Source of the DNA: Solirubrobacterales bacterium
GTDB lineage: Bacteria; Actinomycetota; Thermoleophilia; Solirubrobacterales; Solirubrobacteraceae
Direction: 5' to 3'
DNA: 42,691 nt
NCBI GenBank assembly: GCA_003137075.1
Contig: PLES01000108.1
Span: 1-42,691, forward strand
Positions 7,871-15,619 of this stretch are shown piece after piece. The position numbers and the translations under genes are program-made. Position 1 is the first letter of the stretch, and each line of letters begins with the position of its first letter. The notes beneath the pieces are model-generated. The model made no database searches and was not told the DNA's origin. It saw nothing but the letters and a program-made list of their open reading frames with translations.

Positions 7871-7903
7871 GCGGCTGCTCCCTTGGTGGTTGATCCGGTC
7901 GGG

Positions 7904-7933
7904 ATACTTGCAAAAAGCAAGCGCGCTTGTCAA
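7904..7933 (-). promoter_or_regulatory. Promoter and operator of the VOC-HxlR operon
   Basis: On the minus strand, TTGACA (7928-7933) is separated by 18 nt from AAGTAT (7904-7909). The spacer contains the palindrome CAAGCGCGCTTG (7918-7929), and CTTGC/GCAAG half-sites repeat at 7907-7921 and near 7936-7940, as expected for dimer binding by the HxlR protein. Confidence 0.55.
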
Positions 7934-8025
7934 TAGCAAGCTGCACCCAATCGCCTGATGCTCACGGGGCGGTCACGATCCCGACGATCCCGACCTTTGA
8001 AGACCCCCCTCGATTTCCCACCGAC

Positions 8026-8053
8026 TTGACGCATACCCATATAGGTATATGAT
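8026..8053 (+). promoter_or_regulatory. Leaderless promoter with ArsR operator
   Basis: TTGACG (8026-8031), a 16-nt spacer and TATGAT (8048-8053), ending 7 nt before ATG 8061. The spacer holds ATACC (8033-8037) and GGTAT (8044-8048), an inverted repeat with 6-nt spacing that fits autorepression by the ArsR-type protein. Confidence 0.65.
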
Positions 8054-8060
8054 GACTGTT

Positions 8061-8402
8061 ATGGCGCGAGCAGCGACAACCTCAGACGTCTTCAACGCGA
8101 TCGCCGAGCCGCGACGCCGGGAGATCCTGGTGCTGCTTCGGACCGGTGAGCGGCCAGTGGCCCAGTTGGCCCAGCAGCTGGGGATGCCCCAACCGGGGGC
8201 GTCCAAACACCTTCGGGTGCTCCGTGAGGTCGGACTGGTGCAGGACCGCAAGTCAGGTAAGCAGCGCCTGTACGGCCTTGACGCCCGTGGCCTGCGACGA
8301 GTTCACGAGTGGACCGGCGGGTTCGAGCAGTTCTGGAACGAGGGCTTCGACCGGCTGGACGAGTACGTGCAGGACCTCAAGCAGGCAAGGCAGGCGGACT
8401 AG
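8061..8402 (+). CDS. ArsR-family (metalloid-independent type) regulator
   Basis: Winged-helix regulator of 113 residues: TSDVFNAIAEPRRREILVLL, then GMPQPGASKHLRVLREVGLV as recognition helix and QRLYGLDARGL as wing. No cysteine cluster for arsenic binding is present. This type commonly precedes SRPBCC genes and represses them together with itself. The start at 8061 is chosen because the two earlier in-frame ATGs (8049, 8052) lie inside the -10 element TATGAT. The next gene begins 4 nt after its stop, giving a three-gene operon. Confidence 0.88.
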   Translation: MARAATTSDVFNAIAEPRRREILVLLRTGERPVAQLAQQLGMPQPGASKHLRVLREVGLVQDRKSGKQRLYGLDARGLRRVHEWTGGFEQFWNEGFDRLDEYVQDLKQARQAD

Positions 8403-8405
8403 CTG

Positions 8406-8912
8406 ATGAGCGACACGGGACGAGACGCGCCGGCACAGTCCGCAGCGGCGGACCGAGAGATCGTGATCTCCCGGGTCATCGGTGCCCCGCGGGAGCTGGT
8501 GTTCGAGGCGTTCACCGAGGTGCGGCATCTATCCCGGTGGTGGGGACCGCAGGGGTTCACCACCACCACGCGCGCGTTCGAGTTCCGCGTCGGCGGCGAG
8601 TGGGACTTCGTGATGCACGGACCGGACGGGACCGAGTACCAGGAGTGGATCTCCTGGACTGAGATCGCTGCGCACGAGCGGATCGCGCTGCTGCACGGTG
8701 AGTCCCGCGGCGACCCGAACGCCTTCGAGCAGGTCTTGACGTTCGCGCCGGACGGTGCGGCGACCCGGCTTGAGATGCGCACGGTGTTCCCCACCAAGGA
8801 GCTACGAGACGCGGCGGTTGAGAAGTACCACGTAATAGAAGGTGGCCAGCAGACCCTGAGCAAGCTGGCCGACTACATCACTGAGATCGTTCGGAAAGGA
8901 GTTGAGGACTAA
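8406..8912 (+). CDS. SRPBCC / AHSA1-like domain protein
   Basis: Protein of 168 residues of the START-like SRPBCC superfamily, Aha1-related C-terminal type. Marks are EIVISRVIGAPRELVFEAFT, the HLSRWWGPQGFT segment and the late helix GGQQTLSKLADYI. The fold forms a hydrophobic pocket; a ligand cannot be predicted. It is second in the ArsR operon and its stop codon overlaps the start of the next gene (TAATG). Confidence 0.87.
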   Translation: MSDTGRDAPAQSAAADREIVISRVIGAPRELVFEAFTEVRHLSRWWGPQGFTTTTRAFEFRVGGEWDFVMHGPDGTEYQEWISWTEIAAHERIALLHGESRGDPNAFEQVLTFAPDGAATRLEMRTVFPTKELRDAAVEKYHVIEGGQQTLSKLADYITEIVRKGVED

Positions 8913-9535
8913 TGGCCGGAAAGGTGTTCTTCAGCGTGTCGATGTCGTTGGACGGGTTCGTCGCACCCGGGTCCCTCGGGGAGTTGATGGGGCAGCAGTG
9001 GATGGAACTTCAGCAGTGGCTATTTGAGCAGCGGTTCTTCCGGGAGAAGTTGCTCGGGCTCGGCGACGGCGGCGAGGAAGGGCGTGCCAACGACATCGTG
9101 CGGGAAACGTTCGAGCGCACCGGCGCGAACGTGATGGGCAAGCGCATGTTCGACGCCGGCGAGCAACATTGGCCGGAGGAAGCGCCATTCCACACGCCGG
9201 TCTTCGTCGTAACGCACGAGCAGCGTGACCCGTGGGAGCGGCCGGGCGGGACCACCTTCCACTTCGTCAACGACGGCATCGAAACTGCGCTCGACCAGGC
9301 CCGCGAGGCCGCCGGCGACCGCGACGTCCGCATCGCGGGCGGCGGCGCAGCGATCCTGGAGTACTTGAACGCCGGCCTGATCGACGAGTTCACGATCGCG
9401 CTCTCCCCCGTGCTGTTCGGCACCGGAATCCGCCTGTTCGAAGGTGTGGACGCCGGCCGCGTGGCCCTAGAGCCGGTCCGTTCTGAGTCCTCCCAGCGAG
9501 TGACGCACCTGACCTATGCGGTACGAGAGCGGTAA
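8912..9535 (+). CDS. RibD C-terminal / dihydrofolate reductase-like protein
   Basis: Protein of 207 residues of the DHFR-like RibD C-terminal family. It begins GKVFFSVSMSLDGFVA, has a central NVMGKRMFDAGE and a nucleotide-binding DVRIAGGGAAILEYLNAGLIDEF, then LSPVLFGTGIRLF. These NADPH-binding folds are widespread beside ArsR-SRPBCC genes and rarely have a proven substrate. It is not likely to be the riboflavin enzyme because no deaminase domain or rib genes are near. Last gene of the operon; the stem-loop at 9543 follows. Confidence 0.85.
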   Translation: MAGKVFFSVSMSLDGFVAPGSLGELMGQQWMELQQWLFEQRFFREKLLGLGDGGEEGRANDIVRETFERTGANVMGKRMFDAGEQHWPEEAPFHTPVFVVTHEQRDPWERPGGTTFHFVNDGIETALDQAREAAGDRDVRIAGGGAAILEYLNAGLIDEFTIALSPVLFGTGIRLFEGVDAGRVALEPVRSESSQRVTHLTYAVRER

Positions 9536-9542
9536 CGGTCTC

Positions 9543-9568
9543 GACCTCGGCGCTGCCCGGCCGAGGTC
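9543..9568. terminator. Stem-loop between convergent genes
   Basis: GACCTCGGC (9543-9551) and GCCGAGGTC (9560-9568) pair perfectly around an 8-nt loop, between the RibD-like gene and the convergent FKBP gene. Confidence 0.6.
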
Positions 9569-9591
9569 TGCAGTGGCGTAGCCGGCGTGAC

Positions 9592-9972
9592 TCAGCGGAC
9601 AGAGATCAGGTCAACGACGAAGACGAGCGTCTCATCGGGACCGATAACCCGGCCGGCGCCGCGCTTGCCGTAGCCAAGCATCGGCGGGATCGTGATCCGG
9701 CGCCTGCCGCCGACCTTCATCCCGGCAACACCTTGGTCCCAGCCAGCGATCACGTCACCCTTGCCGAGCCGGAACTTGAACGTGTCGCCGCGATCCCATG
9801 AAGCGTCGAACTGTTCACGCGTCTTCCACGACACGCCGACGTAGTGGACCTCGACTATCCCGCCAGCTGACGCCTCATCGCCGTCGCCGGCAATGAGGTC
9901 CTCAAGCTCTAGCTGGTAGGAGGGCTCACCCTCTGGGACCAGCACCTCCGGCTTTTCATCAAGCGACGCCAT
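9592..9972 (-). CDS. FKBP-type peptidyl-prolyl cis-trans isomerase
   Basis: Single-domain FKBP of 126 residues that catalyses proline isomerisation during folding. Recognisable parts are [10 protein letters not shown], the [25 protein letters not shown] core, [13 protein letters not shown] and [10 protein letters not shown]. No signal peptide is present, so it acts in the cytoplasm. ATG 9972 is chosen over the upstream frame start at 9993 because of a TACCGT hexamer (9979-9984) 6 nt before it. Confidence 0.9.
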   Translation of the reverse strand: MASLDEKPEVLVPEGEPSYQLELEDLIAGDGDEASAGGIVEVHYVGVSWKTREQFDASWDRGDTFKFRLGKGDVIAGWDQGVAGMKVGGRRRITIPPMLGYGKRGAGRVIGPDETLVFVVDLISVR

Positions 9973-9978
9973 ACCCGG

Positions 9979-9984
9979 ACGGTA
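9979..9984 (-). promoter_or_regulatory. Candidate -10 of the FKBP gene (leaderless)
   Basis: TACCGT on the minus strand ends 6 nt before ATG 9972. No clear -35 is visible. Confidence 0.35.
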
Positions 9985-10068
9985 CCGTCTCAACCGGGCA
10001 AACGCTCAGATCGAACGGGTTGGACCGCACCACGGGATCCGAGCAGCGGGACCCGGTTTTCGCCCAAG

Positions 10069-10074
10069 TAGACT
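10069..10074 (+). promoter_or_regulatory. Candidate -10 of the dehydrogenase gene (leaderless)
   Basis: TAGACT ends 8 nt before ATG 10083. This supports the later ATG over the in-frame start at 10020. Confidence 0.35.
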
Positions 10075-10082
10075 CGCCGACC

Positions 10083-11000
10083 ATGACGCAACCAACTTCG
10101 CAGACCCGCATCGGCTGGGTCGGGCTCGGTGTGATGGGCAGCTCGATGTGCGGCCACCTAGTCGACGCGGGCTATCCCGTAACCATCTACACGCGTACGC
10201 GAGCCTCGGCAGACTCGCTGATCAGCCGCGGCGCCGTGTGGGCCGATACCCCAGCTGACGTCGCCCGCGCGTCCGACGTGACCTTCGCGATCGTCGGCTT
10301 CCCGGCGGACGTCAGAGAGGTCTTCCTCGGTGCCAACGGCGTGCTGACGGCAGCCGCTTCGGGCAGCATCGTGGTCGACATGACCACCAGCGAGCCCCAG
10401 CTCGCGGCTGAGATCGCCGATGCCGCAGCCGAGCGGGGCGTCGGCGCGCTCGACGCACCGGTATCCGGCGGTGATGCCGGGGCCCGCAACGCCACGCTCT
10501 CAATCATGGTGGGCGGCGACGCCGAAACGGTTGAGCGGGTGCGCCCGCTGTTTGATGTTCTCGGCAAGACGATCGTGCACCAGGGTTCCGCTGGAGCGGG
10601 GCAGCACACGAAGATGGTCAACCAGATCCTGATTGCGAGCACGATGGTCGGCGTCTGTGAGGCCCTGCTCTACGCCTACCGGGCCGGCCTTGACCTTGAC
10701 AACGTGCTTGAGTCGGTCGCCTCGGGAGCGGCCGGTTCGTGGTCACTGTCGAACTACTCACCGCGGATGTTGGCCGGCGACTTTGAGCCGGGCTTCGCGG
10801 TCGACCACTTCATCAAGGACATGGGCATCGCCCTGTCCGAGGCCCGGCGGATGCGTCTGTCAGTGCCTGGGCTGGCACTCGCCGAGCAGTTGTACGTCGC
10901 GCTCAGCGCGCAGGGTTACGGCCGCAAGGGGACACAGGCACTCGTGCTTGCGCTAGCCAAGCTTTCCGACATCGACTGGAAGACGAACTCCGGCGCGTGA
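10083..11000 (+). CDS. 3-hydroxyisobutyrate dehydrogenase-family NAD(P) oxidoreductase
   Basis: Protein of 305 residues. A Rossmann motif GLGVMG (14-19) opens it, the substrate-binding signature DAPVSGG is at 124-130, and the catalytic lysine K177 with N180 is in [11 protein letters not shown]. This defines the beta-hydroxyacid dehydrogenase family (3-hydroxyisobutyrate, tartronate semialdehyde, glyoxylate reductases). The sequence does not settle which substrate is used. It stands alone and is convergent with the M24-family gene. Confidence 0.88.
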   Translation: MTQPTSQTRIGWVGLGVMGSSMCGHLVDAGYPVTIYTRTRASADSLISRGAVWADTPADVARASDVTFAIVGFPADVREVFLGANGVLTAAASGSIVVDMTTSEPQLAAEIADAAAERGVGALDAPVSGGDAGARNATLSIMVGGDAETVERVRPLFDVLGKTIVHQGSAGAGQHTKMVNQILIASTMVGVCEALLYAYRAGLDLDNVLESVASGAAGSWSLSNYSPRMLAGDFEPGFAVDHFIKDMGIALSEARRMRLSVPGLALAEQLYVALSAQGYGRKGTQALVLALAKLSDIDWKTNSGA

Positions 11001-11028
11001 GTGTCGAGCGCTGAGCGCTCCACACTCA
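10998..11028. terminator. Bidirectional stem-loop containing both stop codons
   Basis: TGAGTGT (10998-11004) and GAGCGCT (11006-11012) pair with AGCGCTC (11014-11020) and ACACTCA (11022-11028), with one C/C mismatch. The TGA of the plus gene and the TGA of the minus gene form the base of the stem. Confidence 0.65.
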
Positions 11029-12240
11029 CAGCTCGATGGTCAGGCTCTCGATGTCCTTCGGGTAGTCGGTGAGGACGTCAATCCCGTCAGCTGTGACCAC
11101 CACCGTGTCGGAGTGGCGGAAGCCGCCGACCGTCGGCGAGTAGACGCCAGGCTCGATCGTGAAGACCATGCCGGGCGCGAGCGTTGTGTGATCGCCGATG
11201 TCAAGGAACGGCGCCTCGTGGTCTCGCAGTCCGATCGCGTGGCCGACGTGCTGGCGCCAGTAGGGCATGAGCTCGTTCGCCTCGAAATAACCGAGCACGG
11301 CACGGTCGATATCGGCGCAGGTCGCCCCGGGCCTGAAGGCGTTCAGTGCCACCTGCTGGGCCGCGAGCATGTGCTCGAACAGGCGCCGCACCTCGTCGCT
11401 CGGCGGGCCGATGATCAAGGTCCGCTCGAGCTCGGCGTTGTAGCCCCAGATCGGTGCGCTGGTCTCGGTCACGAGCACGTCGCCGGGCTGAAATTCAATG
11501 TTGTGAGCGATCGCGTGCGCCCAGGAACTGCGCCGCCCGATCTGGCCGCGGTAGCCAACCGACACGCCGTCGGCAGAGCCCTGCTGCCCGCCGAACGAAG
11601 AGCCGAGCGTGTCCAGCATCTGCAGGGTCGCCTCCTGGCTTGCGCGTAGGGCGGCCTGCGCCTCAGTGGCTCCCGGTCGTGAGTACCGCTCCAGCAGCCG
11701 ATGGCCGGCCTCGCACCAACGCGCGCTCTCACGGATCAAGCTGATCTCAGCGTCGCTCTTGCAGACCATCAAGCTCTCTATGAACGGTGAGAGCGCCGCT
11801 GTTACGCCGCCCATCACCTCGCTCAGCGAGGGGCCGGCGTAGCCGAGGATGCCGGGATAGCCATCGCTGTCGGCGGCGACCGCACCGGTGATGCCGAGGT
11901 CGCGCAGTACGCGTCCGAGGATCAGCATCGGATGTTCGATCCCCGGATACTCCGGATAGGACTCGACGCGCTCAAACTCGGTCTCCTCGCGCACGCGTTC
12001 GACCTCGAACTCGGGTACGAACACCACCATCTCACCAGAGGCGTTGGCGGCAAACGCGACCGGACGCTCGGTCGCCAGAAAACCAAAGCTCGTGAAGTAT
12101 TGGATGTAATGCTCATCGAACAGCACGTAGCCGCTGAGCTTTTGATCGCAGATGTGCGTCAGCAGCCGCTCGCGCCTGGCAGCCAGCTCTTCGCGCGGGA
12201 TCCCCGTGTTGACCTTGTGGTTTTGTTCCTTAGACGTCAC
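11026..12240 (-). CDS. M24-family pita-bread hydrolase, altered metal site
   Basis: Protein of 404 residues with a creatinase/prolidase N-terminal domain and a C-terminal pita-bread domain. Aminopeptidase P and prolidase use two Asp, one His and two Glu to hold two metals. Here the Asp pair is replaced by E259 and E270 (in TETSAPIWGYNAELERT), His334 and Glu363 remain, and the last Glu is S377 (GGFRHSD). The GY..ALERT-like segment recalls creatinase, a metal-free amidinohydrolase of this fold. It may therefore be a creatinase-like or otherwise non-peptidase enzyme; automatic annotation would say Xaa-Pro peptidase. The GTG at 12240 is chosen as the start because the upstream part of the frame (to 12552) lacks family similarity and overlaps the aminopeptidase relic. 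Confidence 0.85.
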   Translation of the reverse strand: MTSKEQNHKVNTGIPREELAARRERLLTHICDQKLSGYVLFDEHYIQYFTSFGFLATERPVAFAANASGEMVVFVPEFEVERVREETEFERVESYPEYPGIEHPMLILGRVLRDLGITGAVAADSDGYPGILGYAGPSLSEVMGGVTAALSPFIESLMVCKSDAEISLIRESARWCEAGHRLLERYSRPGATEAQAALRASQEATLQMLDTLGSSFGGQQGSADGVSVGYRGQIGRRSSWAHAIAHNIEFQPGDVLVTETSAPIWGYNAELERTLIIGPPSDEVRRLFEHMLAAQQVALNAFRPGATCADIDRAVLGYFEANELMPYWRQHVGHAIGLRDHEAPFLDIGDHTTLAPGMVFTIEPGVYSPTVGGFRHSDTVVVTADGIDVLTDYPKDIESLTIEL

Positions 12241-12357
12241 GGGACCGAATACTAAAGTCCCGACGCCCACGGCTCGCCTCGACCTCCCGTTCGCTCTGGC
12301 GCCGGGAGTTCGCGCTGGCCTCGTCCCCACCCAATCCGGCGTCACGTTCGCGAGAAC

Positions 12358-12377
12358 ATAAATCTTGCACGATTTAT
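12358..12377. promoter_or_regulatory. AT-rich inverted repeat, candidate operator
   Basis: ATAAATC (12358-12364) and GATTTAT (12371-12377) pair perfectly around TTGCAC. This AT-rich spot in GC-rich surroundings lies 118 nt upstream of the M24-family gene and could be its control site. Confidence 0.35.
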
Positions 12378-12394
12378 TGCAGAACTCACGAATC

Positions 12395-12665
12395 TCGGAC
12401 CGACATGTCGATGCAGCGGGAAGGCGGCAGTGCGTGTTCGTAGGCCACCGCGCGCAAGCTCGGAACGCCCGAGGCGACTGCATCAGCGTCAATGACGAGG
12501 CAGTCCACGGCGTCCCCGGGCAACGCAGGCTGAGCGAGGGTGACCTCGTCAAGCTCGACGTGACCGCGGAACTCGACGGCTTCTACAGCCGACCGCTCGC
12601 TTTCAGCGCACGTCGAGCACACGGTCGTGATCACCAGCGGGCTGCCGCTGGTGCTGACCGCCTGA
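12395..12665 (+). pseudogene. Methionine aminopeptidase relic with internal deletion
   Basis: Plus-strand remnants of a type I methionine aminopeptidase. One frame gives HVDAAG and then [14 protein letters not shown] (about 12478-12520), followed by [18 protein letters not shown] (to about 12590), the region before and at the first metal Asp. A different frame, starting near 12594, gives [12 protein letters not shown] and LPLVLTA and ends at the TGA 12663-12665: this is the family's C-terminus, including the HxEHT strand. The roughly 100-plus residues between, with the other metal ligands, are missing and the frame changes at the joint; the N-terminal part is also degraded. It cannot make an active enzyme. 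This explains most of the otherwise empty stretch 12241-12680. Confidence 0.7.
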
Positions 12666-12680
12666 GCCCCACGCAGGACT

Positions 12681-13907
12681 TCAGTGCCCGATCGCTGAGA
12701 ACAGCGCGCTGGACGCGTCGTTCGCCCACATCAGCGCGTCTACGTAGTGGTTCGCGGCGTCATCCACGAGTGCCTTGGCGTCGCCGAAATACCCGCCCTC
12801 CATGGCGGCGACGGCGTCAACCAGCTCCCCCATCGAGCCTGAGTGATTGAGCAGGGCTTCGCGCATCACCGCGGGGAACGGCAGCTCGGCGAGGATCCCG
12901 TCGAGCGGCAGGTCGAGCATCGCGTCGATCAGCGAGAACAGTCCCAGCGTGAAGAGCTGAGCGCCGTCAAGCTCGAGCGCGTCAGCGGACAGCTCGCAGA
13001 AGCGGGCACGAACCAGAGCCGTGACGGTCAGCTCCGAGGGCTTGCCCTCGAGGCTTCCGACCAGCGTAAGCGTCGCCCAGCGCCGGACGTTATCGACACC
13101 CAACATCACCAACGCCTGCCGGATCGAGGCGACCTCGTGGGAGAGCCCGAAGAAGGCCGAGTTGATGTAGCGCAACAGCCGCAGACTCAACGGCACGTCA
13201 CGGGCAACCAGCTGCTCGATCTCGTCCATCTCGAGCATCGGGTTCTGCAGCGCCCCGATAACACGGATCACGGAGCCGCGGTTGAGCTCGATCCGGCGCC
13301 GCGACATCAGCTCGGGCTTGCGGTAGAAGAAGCCCTGGAAGAGATCGAAGCCGATCGCGGTGCAATAGGCATGGACCTCATGCGTCTCGACCTTCTCGGC
13401 CAGCAGCTTGCCCTTGAAGCCCCTCAACAGCTCAATCTGACGCCCCAGCCCTTCCGGACCGTGTTGCAGGTAGTCGAGCTTGATCACGTTGGCGAGCGGC
13501 ACCAACTTGGCAACGTCATCGTCATAGACGAAGTCATCAAGCGCGATCATGTAACCCTGCTCCCTGAGCTCGGCGATCGCTTCGACAAAGTCATCGTCGA
13601 TCACCTGATCCTCGAGCACCTCGAAGCAGGTTGCCCTCGCGGGCAGGGCCGACGCCAGCCCGCCAAGCAGGAACTCCCGCGGCAGGTTGACCCAGGCGAC
13701 GTGTGGCCCGACTATGCGGTCCAGGCCGATCTCGGTCAGGGAGTTAAGAACCACGGTCGCGGTGGCGGCGGCTGGGTCGAGAACGCGGGCGCCTCCGGGG
13801 TTGGACCGGGCATCTTCACCACGGAAGAGAAGCTCGTAGCCGACAACGCGAAGTTTGCGGTCGAAGATCGGCTGCCGGGCGATGAACACTTCCGAGACTT
13901 GGGGCAC
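12681..13907 (-). CDS. EAL-HDOD (YuxH-type) signalling protein, catalytically inactive EAL
   Basis: Protein of 408 residues with an N-terminal EAL domain and a C-terminal HDOD domain (about 205-400). The EAL signature is GYELLFRG (25-29 ELLFR), and the paired catalytic aspartates are reduced to the LDDF-YDDD context, so c-di-GMP hydrolysis is doubtful; such proteins are thought to be signalling scaffolds. HDOD is an HD-like helical domain without the metal-binding His-Asp pair. GTG 13907 is preferred over the upstream ATG 13967 because it has a strong GGAGG four bases upstream. A -35/-10 pair lies at 13985-14014. It is separate from its neighbours. Confidence 0.88.
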   Translation of the reverse strand: MPQVSEVFIARQPIFDRKLRVVGYELLFRGEDARSNPGGARVLDPAAATATVVLNSLTEIGLDRIVGPHVAWVNLPREFLLGGLASALPARATCFEVLEDQVIDDDFVEAIAELREQGYMIALDDFVYDDDVAKLVPLANVIKLDYLQHGPEGLGRQIELLRGFKGKLLAEKVETHEVHAYCTAIGFDLFQGFFYRKPELMSRRRIELNRGSVIRVIGALQNPMLEMDEIEQLVARDVPLSLRLLRYINSAFFGLSHEVASIRQALVMLGVDNVRRWATLTLVGSLEGKPSELTVTALVRARFCELSADALELDGAQLFTLGLFSLIDAMLDLPLDGILAELPFPAVMREALLNHSGSMGELVDAVAAMEGGYFGDAKALVDDAANHYVDALMWANDASSALFSAIGH

Positions 13908-13984
13908 TACACCTCCCGCCGAGTTGGCTGTCCTCAGGACACCAGCTGGACGGTGCCCAGTGGTCAAGAACGTTCCGCAGTTAG

Positions 13985-14014
13985 AACCTAACAGCGTTGT
14001 TGATGGTGCCGCAA
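13985..14014 (-). promoter_or_regulatory. Candidate promoter of the EAL-HDOD gene
   Basis: On the minus strand TTGCGG (14009-14014) is followed after 18 nt by TAGGTT (13985-13990). The start would give a leader of about 70 nt with a good ribosome site. Confidence 0.4.
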
Positions 14015-14138
14015 GCGTGAACCGCGCACACCACCCCTTTATTCGGCAGGTTGGGCGCTACCTGTTGCGCTTTTGTCATCGAATCACTGCACGAATGCAC
14101 GTTGACCGGCGGGCCTAGCTCCGCGCGCACGCCGCGGC

Positions 14139-15569
14139 CTAACCGGCCACGAGCTGCTGCTTGATGACTTTGCCCATCGCGTTGCGCGGCAGTTCGCTCA
14201 CGAAATGCACGGCGCGAGGACGCTTATGCGGCGCCAGCAGTACCGCGACGTGATCTGCGAGATCGCGCTCGCTCGGCACGCTCGTGCCCCCGGTGAGCAC
14301 CACCCAGGCGATGATGCGCTCCCCAAGGTCTTCATCGCGCTCCCCCTTTACCGCCGCCTCGCTGACGGCCGCGTGTTCGAGCAGCGCCCCCTCGATCTCG
14401 CCGGCCCCAACCTTGTAGCCGCCCGTCTTGATCAGGTCGGTTGACTTGCGCCCAACGATCCGCAGGTAGCCGTCCGGTGCAACGGTCGCCAGATCTCCGC
14501 TCCAGAACCAGCCGTCGCGCACCGCCTCGGCGGTCGCATCGGGTCGGTTGAGGTAACCGAGGAAGAGATTCGGCCCCTTGACCACTACCTCACCGATCGT
14601 CTCACCGTCAGCTGGGGCATCGCTGCCGTCCTCGGCCACGATCCGCAGCTCCACGCCTTCAAGCGGGCGTCCAACCTCCCCGGGGCGCCGTTCACCATCG
14701 GCGCGAACGGCGGTATTCATGATCGTCTCGGTGAGCCCGTAACGCTCGACGATGCGCTGGCCGGTGGTCAGGCGGATCTGCTCAAACGTTCGCGCCGGCA
14801 GCCCCGCCGAGCCGGATACGAGCAGGCGGGCGCCCCGCAGGGCGCCCGCCACCGCCGGGTCGGCCCGCGCCGCTTCGGCCAGCCGGTGGTACATGGTCGG
14901 CACGCCGAAGAGCATCGAAGCGCCGCCGCTGAGCGCAGCCGCCACCGCTTCCGGTGTGAAACGCTCGAGGTGGTGAACGTGGCCGCCGCGGCGCAGCGGC
15001 CCGAAGATGCCGAGTACCAGTCCGTGTACGTGGAAGATCGGTAGCGCGTGGGTGAGCGTGTCACGCTCAGTCCATGCCCACGCCCGCGCGATGGCGTCGA
15101 GATTGCTGGTGATCGCGCGCCCGGGCAGCAGCACGCCCTTGGGGCGGCCGGTGGTTCCCGAGGTGTAGATCACCAGCGCCGGACGCTCGTCATCGAAGCT
15201 CTGTTCGGGCAGGTTGCCGCGGGCGTCCGGGTCAACCGTGAGCTGAGGGACGCCTGAGTGAGTCCCTCCGACCCCGGCATCGGGGCCACCGATGACGAGG
15301 TCTGGGCAGGCGTCGCTGAGGATGTGCTCGAGCTCGGAGCTGCCGAGCTTCGGGTTGAGCGGTACCAGCTCGACGCCGCACTCGAGACACGCGACCATCG
15401 CGATGATCGCCTCGAGCGTGTTCTGCGCCCAGACCGCGGCGCGGCCGGCGCCCTCGAACTGCGCCGCCAGCGCGCCCGCGGCTCCACGCAGCTCCGCGTA
15501 CGACAGCGTTCGGCCGCCCGCGGTGACCGCAGCAGGCGAGTCGAGTTCACGTAGACGTGTGATCCCCAT
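14139..15569 (-). CDS. AMP-forming acyl-CoA synthetase, malonyl-CoA synthetase-like
   Basis: Adenylate-forming enzyme of 476 residues that would activate a carboxylic acid with ATP and join it to CoA. The phosphate loop YTSGTTGRPKG, the ERYGLTETIMNT motif, the hinge GRKSTDLIKTGGYKV and the C-terminal lysine in PRNAMGKVIKQQ are all present. HALPIFHVHGL and the TETIMNT variant resemble malonate-CoA ligase (MatB), which is also short for the family, so malonate or methylmalonate is a reasonable guess, not proven. ATG 15569 lies 8 nt after a TACAAA hexamer. The SDR and monooxygenase genes follow upstream on the same strand. Confidence 0.85.
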   Translation of the reverse strand: MGITRLRELDSPAAVTAGGRTLSYAELRGAAGALAAQFEGAGRAAVWAQNTLEAIIAMVACLECGVELVPLNPKLGSSELEHILSDACPDLVIGGPDAGVGGTHSGVPQLTVDPDARGNLPEQSFDDERPALVIYTSGTTGRPKGVLLPGRAITSNLDAIARAWAWTERDTLTHALPIFHVHGLVLGIFGPLRRGGHVHHLERFTPEAVAAALSGGASMLFGVPTMYHRLAEAARADPAVAGALRGARLLVSGSAGLPARTFEQIRLTTGQRIVERYGLTETIMNTAVRADGERRPGEVGRPLEGVELRIVAEDGSDAPADGETIGEVVVKGPNLFLGYLNRPDATAEAVRDGWFWSGDLATVAPDGYLRIVGRKSTDLIKTGGYKVGAGEIEGALLEHAAVSEAAVKGERDEDLGERIIAWVVLTGGTSVPSERDLADHVAVLLAPHKRPRAVHFVSELPRNAMGKVIKQQLVAG

Positions 15570-15577
15570 CGACAGTG

Positions 15578-15583
15578 TTTGTA
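15578..15583 (-). promoter_or_regulatory. Candidate -10 of the acyl-CoA synthetase gene (leaderless)
   Basis: TACAAA on the minus strand ends 8 nt before ATG 15569. The -35 is weak. Confidence 0.35.
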
Positions 15584-15619
15584 CAGACGGTGCGCGGATT
15601 ACGCCGGGGTCAGCCGGGG

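Noticed and set aside
12843-13991. A 382-codon plus-strand frame opposite the EAL-HDOD gene
   Set aside because: Shadow frame; minus strand protein is well recognised.
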